Source: Alkalilimnicola sp. S0819 (GTDB lineage: Bacteria > Pseudomonadota > Gammaproteobacteria > Nitrococcales > WHIW01). Taken from it: a DNA stretch of 64,000 nucleotides. A program made the position numbers and the translations under genes. Shown one piece after another: positions 48,460 to 57,504 of the stretch. Each line of letters starts with the position of its first letter. Position 1 is the first letter of the stretch. Under the pieces are notes generated by a model that worked only from the letters and a program-made list of their open reading frames with translations, was not told where the DNA came from and searched no databases. Location: positions 124,001 through 188,000 of the forward strand of contig NZ_WHIW01000003.1 in NCBI RefSeq assembly GCF_009295635.1, in the 5' to 3' direction.

Positions 48460-48930
48460 ATGGCCAAAGAGAGAGAAGAACAGTCCGAGGGCGGCATCAT
48501 GCGCACCACGCCCCAGCGCTGGGGTCGGCCCTTCGAGGAGATCGAGCGCCTGTTCAACGATCTTCGTCCCTGGCGCTCAGGGCTCTGGGGTGAAGCGGAG
48601 ATTCACGGCAACATGCCCCGCGTGGACTTGATGGATCGAGAATCGGAGATGGTTCTGCGCGCCGAACTGCCCGGCGTGAAGAAGGAAGACCTGGACATCA
48701 CCGTGGACGAACAGAGCGTGAGCCTGCATGCCACCCGCCATCACGAGGAACGCACCGAGAAGGGCAACTACTACCGGGCGGAAATCTCCCGCGGCGAGTA
48801 CCTGCGCACCATCCCCTTGCCCTGCCTGGTGGATGGCGACAAGGCCAAGGCCTCCTTCAAGGACGGGATGCTGGAGCTGACCTTGCCGAAGGTGGAACAA
48901 TCCCGCCGCAAGCGGATCACTGTTCAATAG
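48460..48930 (+). CDS. Hsp20/alpha-crystallin small heat-shock protein
   Basis: ATP-independent holdase of 156 residues. The alpha-crystallin domain (about 50-145) has MPRVDLMDRESEMVLRAELPGVKKEDLDI and the closing FKDGMLELTLPK motif. A short variable N-terminus and a C-terminal RKRITVQ tail complete it. AGGTGACGG precedes the ATG. No sigma-32 promoter was recognised in the 260 bases upstream. Confidence 0.95.
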   Translation: MAKEREEQSEGGIMRTTPQRWGRPFEEIERLFNDLRPWRSGLWGEAEIHGNMPRVDLMDRESEMVLRAELPGVKKEDLDITVDEQSVSLHATRHHEERTEKGNYYRAEISRGEYLRTIPLPCLVDGDKAKASFKDGMLELTLPKVEQSRRKRITVQ

Positions 48931-48958
48931 AGCAGGGGCTGAGTGCAGGCAGCCCTGT

Positions 48959-50155
48959 TCAGGGCCCGCGGCGTGGCGGGCCCTGATCGCTGCGGGAGAC
49001 GCCTGGCCTGACGAGCTCCCATAGCAGCCGATAGACGGCCTCCACATCATCGAGCTGGTATTGCGCGTAACTGGCTCCCGCTTCCTTGCCCACCCGCAAA
49101 CCGATGATCTCGCCCCTCAGGTGGAAGAATACATCCTCATCGGTGAGGTCATCGCCGATGTAGACTGCCGGCCCCCGGCCTCTCATGGCCCCGGCCAGCA
49201 GCCTCTTCACGGCCCGCGCCTTGTCCCAGGCCAGGTCCGGCACGAATTCCAGCACTTTCTTGCCATCCCGCGGGCGTAGCGCAGGCCACCGCCCCGCGAG
49301 GCCAAGCAGCCATTGCTCCAGAGCGCCCACCCGGTGCTCGGGCAAGTGTCGGTAATGGATTGCCAGCCCATAGGCCTTGCGCTCCGCCACGCACCCGGGC
49401 CACTGCGGAAGCTGGAAACGAAGAACCCTTTCCAGCTCGGCAAGCGCCCTCGTGGCCGGGCCCGCATCCGGGTGAACCCAGTGACCGCCTGCCGGCTCCA
49501 GCGCTTCATAACCGTGGCTTCCCACCTGGATCAGCTCGGGCAGTGCCACGCGCCGGCGCAGATCCGCCAGGTCTCGGCCGCTGACCAGGGCAATTTTTGC
49601 CCGTGCGGATACGCTGCGCAGTATTGCACGCTGGTGCTCAGTGAGCCTGGCCTGGGCCGGCTGGTCCACGATGGGGGTCAAGGTGCCGTCATAGTCCAGA
49701 AAGAGGCGCGGGGTGGCGCTCTTCAACTCGGCCCGCAAGGTGTGTATGGCGGCGAAAGCGCTCGGTAGCTGGCGTGTTGGCAGATGGTGCGGGTCCAGTT
49801 CCTCGATGCGGCGCAGCACCAGATCCGCACCGGCTTTCAGGAGGGTGGAGCGAGCATGCCGGCCGGCCAAGCCCACCACAAGGGCGTAGCCCAGCGCCCG
49901 TGCCCGGGCCAACAGCTCGGGCTCTGCGGCGAGCAGCACCAGGGGCGCCCCTGCGATGCCCGGGCAATGAGGCAGCTGCGCGAGGGCGTGCCGGGTGTCC
50001 TCGGCCTTGCTCAGCCTTATTCTGCGAAGGGGGAGGGCGGTGGCGTGGCTGTCCCACGACGGTGGTGGCGAAACGTCAGGCCCGAGGACCAGGACCGGGG
50101 TCGCTGTGTCCGTGGGGCGTGGGGGCAAGGCAGTAGGTTGCAGGGGTTCGACCAT
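48959..50155 (-). CDS. otsB: Trehalose-phosphatase-like protein with extra N-terminal HAD-like domain
   Basis: Protein of 398 residues. The C-terminal part (about 145-385) is a trehalose-6-phosphate phosphatase: nucleophile Asp154 and Asp156 in LFLDYDGTLTPI, ALVSGRDLADL, GSHGYEAL, the lysine of AERKAYGLAIHYR and YIGDDLTDEDVF. The first 135 residues (LVLGPDVSP, ending ALGYALVVGLAGRHARSTLLKAGADLVL) look like a HAD phosphatase fold without its catalytic aspartates. No otsA trehalose-phosphate synthase is in the window. The ATG at 50155 has GAGAG before it. Confidence 0.85.
   Translation of the reverse strand: MVEPLQPTALPPRPTDTATPVLVLGPDVSPPPSWDSHATALPLRRIRLSKAEDTRHALAQLPHCPGIAGAPLVLLAAEPELLARARALGYALVVGLAGRHARSTLLKAGADLVLRRIEELDPHHLPTRQLPSAFAAIHTLRAELKSATPRLFLDYDGTLTPIVDQPAQARLTEHQRAILRSVSARAKIALVSGRDLADLRRRVALPELIQVGSHGYEALEPAGGHWVHPDAGPATRALAELERVLRFQLPQWPGCVAERKAYGLAIHYRHLPEHRVGALEQWLLGLAGRWPALRPRDGKKVLEFVPDLAWDKARAVKRLLAGAMRGRGPAVYIGDDLTDEDVFFHLRGEIIGLRVGKEAGASYAQYQLDDVEAVYRLLWELVRPGVSRSDQGPPRRGP
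48960..48985. terminator. Perfect 10-bp hairpin between hsp20 and otsB
   Basis: Arms 48960-48969 and 48976-48985 (CAGGGCCCGC and its complement) enclose a six-base loop, overlapping the last codons of otsB. It lies 30 bases past the hsp20 stop and may act on both convergent transcripts. No T tract is present. Confidence 0.5.
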
Positions 50156-50418
50156 GATGCTCTCGTGCGGGTCGAAGCCGGCGAGTGCAAGTCTTGGGCA
50201 GCGGTTCTTCTCGGCATGGCGGGAACGATGACCCGTATTGCCCAGCGGAGACCACCCGATCGCGAACGCGGAGCCTGGCCTCGTCGAGAGCTTTGTTGGC
50301 GCTGGCGGATAGGGAACGTCTGTTGTCGCCCGGACAATAACTGACAAGAGCGCTTCGCACCCCGTACCTTCCCACAGCGACCCAGTACGAGCTTGCCTGA
50401 ATCGGGCCCCGCAGGCGT

Positions 50419-51498
50419 CTAGACACGGGGGGCGTGTACCTGATTGACGTCCTCCTCCCGACGCTTGCGCCTCGCCTCGGCCAGGTCCTCCCCATCGGCG
50501 TCCGGACCCTGCGCGGCGCTTTCCGGCGTCTCCAGCAGGCGCAGGCGTATGTACAAGGGAAAATGATCGGAACCGAACGCCGGCAGCCGTCGTATGGTCT
50601 CCACCGCGAAATGCTCGCTGTGGAACAGATGATCCAAAGGCCAGCGCAAGCAGCAAAGCTGCGCATGGAAGCTGTTGTACATGCCGCGGCCCACCCGCGG
50701 ATCCAGCAGACCGCTGACCTTGCGGAACAGGCGGGTGGTATGGGACCAGGCCACGTCGTTGAGATCCCCGGCGACGATGATGGGCTTGTCCCGACCGCGC
50801 AGGTCGCGTCCCACCACCAGCAGCTCCGCGTCCCGAGGGCCGGCGCTGTCGCTCTCGGGCGGGCTGGGGGGCCTGGGGTGCAGGCAATGCAAGGCCACTT
50901 CACGGCCCGAGGGCATGCGCAGCGTGGCGTGAGCCGAGGGGATGCCGTCCTCCACCAAAAAAACCACCTGCCCTGCGTCCAGGGGCAGACGGGAATAGAC
51001 CAGCATGCCGTAGAGGTTGTCCAGTGGGCACTTGAGACTATGGGGGTAGTCGGCGGCCAGCTGGTCCAGTTGCGCCTGCCACCAGGCATCCGGCTCCAGA
51101 GCCAGCACCACGTCCGGTCGCTGAGCGCGGATTATCGTCAGCAGGCGCTGGGCGTTCCGGTTATCCATCAACACATTGACGGTGAGCACCGAGAGCGGCT
51201 CGCCGGGCCTGGCCACCGCATCGGGCACCTCGCGACGGTACAGCGGGGAGTATGGCAGGACCCACCAGAGTTGACAGGCCAGGCACAGGGCGACCAAGGC
51301 CAGCAGCGCGGTGCGCAAGGGGCCCGGCGCCAGCACCAGATACAGCACCGGCATAAGCACCAGGGCGACGGCCAGCAACTGCAGGCGGGGGAAATCCAGG
51401 CCTCGCACCCACCAGCGCGTAGAACGCGACCAGGGCAGCGCGGTCAGCACGAACAGCAGCACCGCCAGTGACGCGGCTGCCCAGGCCAGGATGGTCAA
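50419..51498 (-). CDS. Membrane-anchored endonuclease/exonuclease/phosphatase-family protein
   Basis: Protein of 359 residues. Two or three N-terminal membrane helices (about 5-20, 38-58, 62-82) anchor an EEP domain. Catalytic motifs are LTVNVLMDN, LALEPD, VAGDLNDVAWS, WPLDHLFHS and FGSDHFPLYIRL, so the active site looks complete and faces the periplasm. Such proteins may hydrolyse phosphodiesters of lipids or nucleic acids; the substrate is unknown. A charged C-terminal tail follows. Confidence 0.85.
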   Translation of the reverse strand: MTILAWAAASLAVLLFVLTALPWSRSTRWWVRGLDFPRLQLLAVALVLMPVLYLVLAPGPLRTALLALVALCLACQLWWVLPYSPLYRREVPDAVARPGEPLSVLTVNVLMDNRNAQRLLTIIRAQRPDVVLALEPDAWWQAQLDQLAADYPHSLKCPLDNLYGMLVYSRLPLDAGQVVFLVEDGIPSAHATLRMPSGREVALHCLHPRPPSPPESDSAGPRDAELLVVGRDLRGRDKPIIVAGDLNDVAWSHTTRLFRKVSGLLDPRVGRGMYNSFHAQLCCLRWPLDHLFHSEHFAVETIRRLPAFGSDHFPLYIRLRLLETPESAAQGPDADGEDLAEARRKRREEDVNQVHAPRV

Positions 51499-51648
51499 GC
51501 CCTCACCTTTGCCGTTCTCCCGGTCATTGCTTAGTGCCCCCCCTTAGAGAGTCTCATTGTGCCCTTCCGAGGCGCTTGCAACAAACGCCCTTGCGGGGGC
51601 ACGGCCCGAGCCCAACATCTGCGGGAAACTACACCGCGCGGAGGCCAC

Positions 51649-54165
51649 ATGGGGGACGATCTGCACGCGGCTATCGTCCGCCATGCCAGTGGGGAAGCGG
51701 ACTGGGTGAATGCCTTGTGGAAGGCGTTTAGCGCAGAGCGTTGCCTGGATACCCTTTTGCGCGGGCTTCTCGCCGGAATTCGACAAAGCTGCGATGCGCG
51801 GGCCGTCAGCATTCTGCTGGTGGATCGCGAGCTGCGGTCGGTTATCGCCCGGGGGCATTTCGCCCGGGAATATCGTCGAGTCCGGGTAAGCACACTGACC
51901 GTGCCGCTGAAAAAAGTCCTGCTCGCCCGGCTCCAGGGGCTACGGCCCGGGAGTGTCCTGCAGCGCCTGGACCGCGAGTACTGGTACCTGCCCGAGGCAC
52001 CCCCCGGGCAGCTTCATTGCCTGTTGCGCCTGCAGCGACCCCGATCCATGCACAGCAGCGAGCAGCTGTTGCGCGTCCTGGCGGCGCCGGCTGCCGCCGC
52101 CCTGGAACGCGCGCACGAAATCCGCCGCAACGAAGCCGCCCATCGACAGCTGTCCCGTGTCCTCGAGCAACTTCCCGCCACCATATGGACCACCGATACC
52201 CGCATGCGTATCACCACGGCTTCCGGTCGAGGTCTGACCGCACAGGGCTTGAACGCTGAACAGGTGATCGGGCAGCGGCCGACCGATCTGCTTCCCTTGT
52301 CCCAGGCCGACACGGATCCGCTGCCCCGTATGCTCGAGCACGCCCTGCGCGGTCAGTCCGTGAGCAACGAAGGCTGGCGGGGCGGGCGCCGGTACCAGCG
52401 CAATGTGGAGCCCTTGCGCGACGATACCGGACGAATCATTGGCTGCCTGGGCGTTTCCGTGGATATCACCGAGCAGCACAACACACGCCAGGCCCTGGCG
52501 GGGGAGCGACGCTGGGCCGAGCGCATACTCGCGTCCATCAGCGAAGGGGTGATTTCCGTGGATCGCAGCGGGCGTGTGCGTTACGCCAACCCGGCGGCGG
52601 CTCGACTGTGCGGCTTGCCCCTGGACAGCATGCAGCAGCAACCCATTCACGAAGTGCTGCAACTGCGCCGGGACGCGGGTCGGCCCGAGGCGGCCGAGCA
52701 GGCATGGGAGACGCTGAGTGAGCGACCTGCCCGGCGACTGCTATGCACGGCACCGGGCCAGGACCGTTGGGTGGACGTGCAACGCGAGCCGCTGCGGAGC
52801 GGTCAGGGCATCGAGGGAGATGTGGTGCTGCTGCGGGATATAACACTGCAACAGGCGCTGGCGCGACAGCTGGCCTTCGAGGCCACCCACGACCCGCTCA
52901 CCGGTGCACCCAACCGCAGCCTGCTGGCGGATCGCCTGGAGCAGGCTCTGGCCGGGGCGCGGCGCAACGGCAAACGGCTGGCCGTGTGCTTTCTCGACCT
53001 GGACCGGTTCAAGCAGGTCAACGATACCCTGGGGCACGAGACCGGCGACGAGTTGCTCCGCCAGGTGGCTGAGCGTCTCAAGCAGGTGGTCAGGCGCAAT
53101 GACACCGTGAGCCGTTACGGCGGCGATGAATTCGTATTGCTGCTGGAGGACCCGGGCAGTGCCGAACAGCTGGCCGACCTGGCCCAGGAATTGATCACGC
53201 GCATCGCGGCGCCCTACCAGGCCAATGGCCACCAGCTTCACATCACCACCAGCATGGGCATAAGCCTGTACCCGGATGACGCCGAGCAGGCTCGGGAACT
53301 GGTCAAGCACGCCGATATCGCCATGTATCACGCCAAGGAGCAGGGCCGCAACGGGTTTGTCTACTTCACGGCTGATATGAACCGCCGCGCCCGGGAACAC
53401 CTGTTCCTGGAGACGGCTCTGCGCGAGGCCATGGAACAGGGCCGCCTGAGCTTGCACTACCAGCCACGATTGCATCTGCGCAGCCGGCGCCTGCTGGCGG
53501 CCGAGGCCTTGCTGCGCTGGGTGCACCCACGCCGCGGCGCCATCTCCCCGGCGCGCTTCATCCCCGTGGCGGAGGACAGCGGACTAATCCTCAGCCTGGG
53601 CGAGCAGGTATTGCACCATGCCTGCGCGCAGATGCGAGCCTGGGCGGATGCCGGCAAACCCCCTATCCGGGTGGCGGTGAACGTTTCGCCGGTGCAGTTT
53701 CGCCACGAAAGCCTGCTGGAGCAGGTTCGCGGGGCACTGCGGGAATTCCGGGTGCCGGCGGGCCGGCTGGAGCTGGAAGTCACCGAAGGCGTTTTCATGG
53801 GCGACACTGCCGGCGCCAATGACCGGCTGCGGGAACTGAAGGCGCTGGGCGTGCGGCTGGCCGTGGATGACTTCGGCACCGGCTACTCCAGCCTCAGTTA
53901 CCTGAAACGCTTTCCGGTGGATGCCCTGAAGATCGACAAAACCTTCATTCGCCAGATTCCAGGCAACAAGGAGGACGCGGCCATCGCCAGGGCCATCATA
54001 CGGCTGGGCGCGAGCCTGGGCATGGAGGTGGTGGCGGAGGGCGTGGAAACCGCCGCCGCCGCCCGCTGGCTGCGCAGCCGCGGCTGCTATGAAGCACAGG
54101 GTTATTACTTCGGCTATCCTGTGCCGGCGGCGGAATTCCACCATGGTGGCGCTGATGCCCGCTGA
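51649..54165 (+). CDS. GAF-PAS-PAS-GGDEF-EAL cyclic-di-GMP protein
   Basis: Cytoplasmic protein of 838 residues: a GAF-like sensor (about 20-165), two PAS domains (about 170-290 and 295-410), GGDEF with an intact GGDEF at 491-495, and EAL with intact EALLR at Glu619, DDFGTGYSS and AEGVET. Both enzymatic halves appear competent. GGAGG stands four bases before the ATG at 51649; the reading frame is open further upstream to 51559 without a better start. It is divergent from the EEP gene. Confidence 0.93.
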   Translation: MGDDLHAAIVRHASGEADWVNALWKAFSAERCLDTLLRGLLAGIRQSCDARAVSILLVDRELRSVIARGHFAREYRRVRVSTLTVPLKKVLLARLQGLRPGSVLQRLDREYWYLPEAPPGQLHCLLRLQRPRSMHSSEQLLRVLAAPAAAALERAHEIRRNEAAHRQLSRVLEQLPATIWTTDTRMRITTASGRGLTAQGLNAEQVIGQRPTDLLPLSQADTDPLPRMLEHALRGQSVSNEGWRGGRRYQRNVEPLRDDTGRIIGCLGVSVDITEQHNTRQALAGERRWAERILASISEGVISVDRSGRVRYANPAAARLCGLPLDSMQQQPIHEVLQLRRDAGRPEAAEQAWETLSERPARRLLCTAPGQDRWVDVQREPLRSGQGIEGDVVLLRDITLQQALARQLAFEATHDPLTGAPNRSLLADRLEQALAGARRNGKRLAVCFLDLDRFKQVNDTLGHETGDELLRQVAERLKQVVRRNDTVSRYGGDEFVLLLEDPGSAEQLADLAQELITRIAAPYQANGHQLHITTSMGISLYPDDAEQARELVKHADIAMYHAKEQGRNGFVYFTADMNRRAREHLFLETALREAMEQGRLSLHYQPRLHLRSRRLLAAEALLRWVHPRRGAISPARFIPVAEDSGLILSLGEQVLHHACAQMRAWADAGKPPIRVAVNVSPVQFRHESLLEQVRGALREFRVPAGRLELEVTEGVFMGDTAGANDRLRELKALGVRLAVDDFGTGYSSLSYLKRFPVDALKIDKTFIRQIPGNKEDAAIARAIIRLGASLGMEVVAEGVETAAAARWLRSRGCYEAQGYYFGYPVPAAEFHHGGADAR

Positions 54166-54379
54166 AAGCCATCAACGCTTGGGGTGCGCAGCGCGGGCGG
54201 CGGCTTGAGCACGCTTGCCCCAGCAGCCGGGCCCGGCGACGTCGTCGCAGAGGCCTGCCACCCGTTGTTGGAGAAAGCCGCAAACCAACTGTTCGCCTCG
54301 CGCCGGGTGGGCGACCCGACCGGCACGCCTTCGCCGCGGCGAGGCCGTTTCAGCGACTGAAACCAAGAGATAAGGGAGC

Positions 54380-54451
54380 ATGCAAGCCTTGAGAAATCAT
54401 CTGCGCTCGCTCGATGAAGAGGGCCGCATCCGGACATTCAACCGCTACTGA
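54380..54451 (+). CDS. Possible 23-residue leader ORF upstream of mscS
   Basis: ATG at 54380 to TGA at 54451 encodes a basic, arginine-rich 23-residue peptide beginning MQALRNHLRSLDEEGR. It ends 11 bases before the mscS start. AGGGAG lies almost touching the ATG, closer than normal. It could be a leader peptide or chance. The rest of the 297-base gap after the c-di-GMP gene shows no gene. Confidence 0.25.
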   Translation: MQALRNHLRSLDEEGRIRTFNRY

Positions 54452-54462
54452 AGGAACAATAC

Positions 54463-55302
54463 ATGGAAGAACTCGCAGGAGCCGACGCCAACGCCTTGAT
54501 GGAGCGGGGAATAGCCCTGCTCCTGGGTTATGCGCCCAAGGTATTGCTGGCCATCGTCACCCTGCTGGCGGGCCTGTGGCTGATCAAGCGCTTCGTCAAT
54601 GTGCTGGACAAGAAGCTCAGCGCCAGGGACCCGACGCTGGGCAAGTTCCTCTCCGGCGTGATCAGCGTGGCGCTGAAGGTGATGCTGCTCATCTCGGTGG
54701 CCTCCATGATCGGCATTGCCACCACCTCCTTCGTGGCGGTGATCGGTGCCGCGGGCCTGGCCATTGGTCTGGCGTTGCAGGGCAGTCTCGCGAACTTCGC
54801 CGGCGGGGTGCTGATCCTGATCTTCAAGCCCTTCAAGGTGGGCGATGTGATCGAGGCCCAGGGGTATCTGGGCAGCGTGGTGGAGATCCAGATCCTCTAC
54901 ACCATCGTCAATACCTTCGATAATCGCCGCATCGTCATTCCCAACGGCAATCTCTCCAACAGCAGCCTGACCAACCTCAGCGCCTACGAGACCCGGCGTT
55001 GCGAGATGAGCTTCGGCATCGGTTACGACGACGATATCGACAAGGCCAAGGCCATCTGCCGACGCTTGATCGAGGAAGACGAGCGCGCCCTCAAGGAGCC
55101 GGAGCCCTTGATCGTGGTGGGGGCGTTGGCCGACAGTTCCGTCAACCTCACCGTGCGGGCCTGGACCCGATCCGCTGACCTGTGGCCTTTCTACTGGGAC
55201 ATGCAGGAGCGGGTGAAGAAGGCATTCGACGCGGAGGGCATCAGTATTCCTTTCCCGCAGCGAACCGTGCACGTCGCCAGCGATGAGCAGAGCCTGGGCT
55301 GA
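54463..55302 (+). CDS. mscS: Small-conductance mechanosensitive channel
   Basis: Inner-membrane heptameric channel of 279 residues opened by membrane tension on osmotic downshift. Three membrane helices (about 24-45, 65-85 and the pore helix 90-125) are followed by the beta domain and the alpha/beta C-terminal cage. The pore helix has the glycine/alanine zip AVIGAAGLAIGLALQGSLANFAGG split over residues 93-116, and PFKVGDVIEA and VIPNGNLSNSSLTNLS follow as in E. coli MscS. Confidence 0.96.
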   Translation: MEELAGADANALMERGIALLLGYAPKVLLAIVTLLAGLWLIKRFVNVLDKKLSARDPTLGKFLSGVISVALKVMLLISVASMIGIATTSFVAVIGAAGLAIGLALQGSLANFAGGVLILIFKPFKVGDVIEAQGYLGSVVEIQILYTIVNTFDNRRIVIPNGNLSNSSLTNLSAYETRRCEMSFGIGYDDDIDKAKAICRRLIEEDERALKEPEPLIVVGALADSSVNLTVRAWTRSADLWPFYWDMQERVKKAFDAEGISIPFPQRTVHVASDEQSLG

Positions 55303-55357
55303 GTTTCCAGGAGCGAAAGGGGAGGGCGCGCGCCTGTCGCCGCCCCCCCCCTTGCAC

Positions 55358-57496
55358 TCAGCCCCGCCGCCAGCGGTGAAACCGCTCCAGCCAGCGCAAC
55401 AGGCCCTCCGGGCTGTGTGCCTTGCGCCAGACGCCCGCCGCGTACTTGTTCGCCTCCGCCCAGGTGGGGTAGATGTGGATGGTGCTCAGAAGTTTGTTCA
55501 GGCCCAGCCCGTGCTTCATCGCCAGCACGAATTCCGCGATCAATTCTCCGGCATGGGAGCCGACGATGGTCGCGCCCAGAATGCGGTCCTTCCCCGGCGC
55601 GGTCAGCACTTTCACCACGCCACGGGCCTCGCCGTCGGCGATGGCCCGATCCAGATCCGCCAGATCGTACTCCGTGAGTTCGTAGGCGATACCGCGCTCC
55701 CGCGCTTCCGTTTCCGACAGCCCCACGCGCGCCACCTCCGGATCGGTGAAGGTGGCCCAGGGGATGACCCGGTAATCCACTCGAAAACGCTTCAGGGGTG
55801 AACCGAACAGGGCGTTCACCGACGCGTACCAGGCCTGGTGGGAGGCCACATGGGTGAACTGGTAGGGGCCTGCCACGTCGCCGCAGGCATAGATCGTGGG
55901 AATGCTGGTCTGCATGAAATCGTTCACCCCCAGCGTGTGCCGGGAGGTGAGCTGCACGCCCAGCTCTTCCAGCCCGTAGCCTTCTACCCGGGCGGCACGC
56001 CCCAGAGCCACCAGTATCCGGTCGCATTCGATCTCGACCTGCTTGCCCTGGTGCTCGCAGACAACGCTCAGCGCCTCGCCACGGCGTTTCACCTCCACCG
56101 CTCGGTGCGCCAGCCGCAGATCGATGCCCTCGTCACGAAATTGCCGCTGTACCCGCTCGGCGATGTCCGGATCCTCTCGGGGCAGCAGGCGCTCACCCAT
56201 CTCCACCTGAATCACCTGTGAGCCCAGCCTGGAGAAGGCCTGGGCGAGCTCCGAGCCTATCGGGCCGCCCCCCAGCACCAGCAGCCGCCGGGGTTGCTCG
56301 CGCAGCTCCCACACGGTATCCGAGGTCAGATAACCCGCTTCCGCCAGGCCGGGTATGGGCGGCACCAGCGGCGAGGCTCCGGCCGCCACAACGATCGCCC
56401 GGGTGCTCAAGGTGTGGCCGTTCACCTCCACGGTCCAGGGGGAGGTGATGCGCGCCTCTCCCTCGATCACCTCTACTCCGAGCCCCTGGTAGCGCTCCAC
56501 GGAATCATGGGGCTCGATTTGCCGCACCACATTCTGGATACGCGCCATCACCTTGGCGAAATCCAGCCGCACTTCCGCCTCCTGCACGCCGTAATCCTGA
56601 CAGCGCCGTGCCTCATCGACGAAGCGGGCGGTGCGTATCAGCGCCTTGGAGGGCACGCAGCCGGTATTCAGGCAATCACCACCCATGCGGGATTTCTCGA
56701 TCAGGGTGACCCGGGCCTTGACCGCGGCGGCGATGTAGCTTGCCACCAGGCCGCCGGAGCCGGCGCCGATCACCACCAGATTGCGATCGAAGTGGCGGGG
56801 TTTGCGGTGGCCGCTCAGGGCCTTGGCGGTTTTCAGCATGGTGAGCCCCTTCTTGGCGAGTAAGGGAAAGATGCCCAGCAGGGCAAAGGAGAACAGCAGG
56901 CCGGGGGAGAGGATGTCGCCGGGGGAATCCACGGCGGCGAGCTGGGTGCCGGCGTTCACATAGACCAGGGTCGCCGGCAGCATGCCCAGCTGGCTGACCC
57001 ACCAGTAGGTCCAGGCGCGTATGGCGGTCAGCCCCATCACCAGGTTGACGACGAAGAAGGGGAAGATAGGCACCAGGCGCAGGGTGAACAGATAAAAGGC
57101 GCCGTCCTCGCGCACGCCCCGGTCCACCGCCTCCAGCCGCGCGCCGAAGCGCCGCGCCACGGTCTCGCGCAACAGGCCCCGGGCGATGAGAAAGGCGAGA
57201 AAGGCGCCCAGGGTGGAGGCGAACGAGACCAGTACGCTGCCGGCCGCCAGCCCGAACACGGCACCGCCGGCCAGCGTCATGATCGTCGCCCCCGGCAAGG
57301 AGAGCGCGGTAACCAGCACGTAAAGGCCGAAATAGGCGAGGGCCGCGGGCAGCCAGTGGGTGGCCACCAGATGTTGCAGCGCCGATTGCTGGGCCTTCAG
57401 CCAATCGAGGCTCAGATAACGCCCCAGGTCCAGGGCGAAGAAGGCCAGCACCGCGATCAGCAGGGCGGCCAGCAGGAACCAACGGGAATACCTCAC
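55358..57496 (-). CDS. DedA/VTT-domain membrane protein fused to a mercuric-reductase-like flavoenzyme
   Basis: A 712-residue fusion. Residues about 1-215 are a TVP38/VTT (SNARE-associated, DedA-like) domain with about five or six helices (LPGATIMTLAGGAVFG and FFVVNLVMGL motifs). Residues about 235-705 are a class I pyridine-nucleotide-disulfide oxidoreductase: FAD motif GAGSGGLVASYIAA, redox pair Cys275/Cys280 (GGDCLNTGCVPSKA), NAD motif GGGPIGSELAQAF, second FAD motif YACGDVAG and dimerisation domain with the HIYPTWAEA histidine. The heavy-metal-associated domain and C-terminal cysteine pair of MerA are absent, so mercury reduction is unlikely. The GTG start has AGAGG. It follows DUF3047 by eight bases. 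Confidence 0.9.
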   Translation of the reverse strand: MRYSRWFLLAALLIAVLAFFALDLGRYLSLDWLKAQQSALQHLVATHWLPAALAYFGLYVLVTALSLPGATIMTLAGGAVFGLAAGSVLVSFASTLGAFLAFLIARGLLRETVARRFGARLEAVDRGVREDGAFYLFTLRLVPIFPFFVVNLVMGLTAIRAWTYWWVSQLGMLPATLVYVNAGTQLAAVDSPGDILSPGLLFSFALLGIFPLLAKKGLTMLKTAKALSGHRKPRHFDRNLVVIGAGSGGLVASYIAAAVKARVTLIEKSRMGGDCLNTGCVPSKALIRTARFVDEARRCQDYGVQEAEVRLDFAKVMARIQNVVRQIEPHDSVERYQGLGVEVIEGEARITSPWTVEVNGHTLSTRAIVVAAGASPLVPPIPGLAEAGYLTSDTVWELREQPRRLLVLGGGPIGSELAQAFSRLGSQVIQVEMGERLLPREDPDIAERVQRQFRDEGIDLRLAHRAVEVKRRGEALSVVCEHQGKQVEIECDRILVALGRAARVEGYGLEELGVQLTSRHTLGVNDFMQTSIPTIYACGDVAGPYQFTHVASHQAWYASVNALFGSPLKRFRVDYRVIPWATFTDPEVARVGLSETEARERGIAYELTEYDLADLDRAIADGEARGVVKVLTAPGKDRILGATIVGSHAGELIAEFVLAMKHGLGLNKLLSTIHIYPTWAEANKYAAGVWRKAHSPEGLLRWLERFHRWRRG

Positions 57497-57504
57497 GGGC
57501 ACCT

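Noticed and set aside
54166-54379. Minus-strand small ORFs between the c-di-GMP gene and mscS
   Set aside because: Arginine/alanine-rich translations with no ribosome site or family resemblance.
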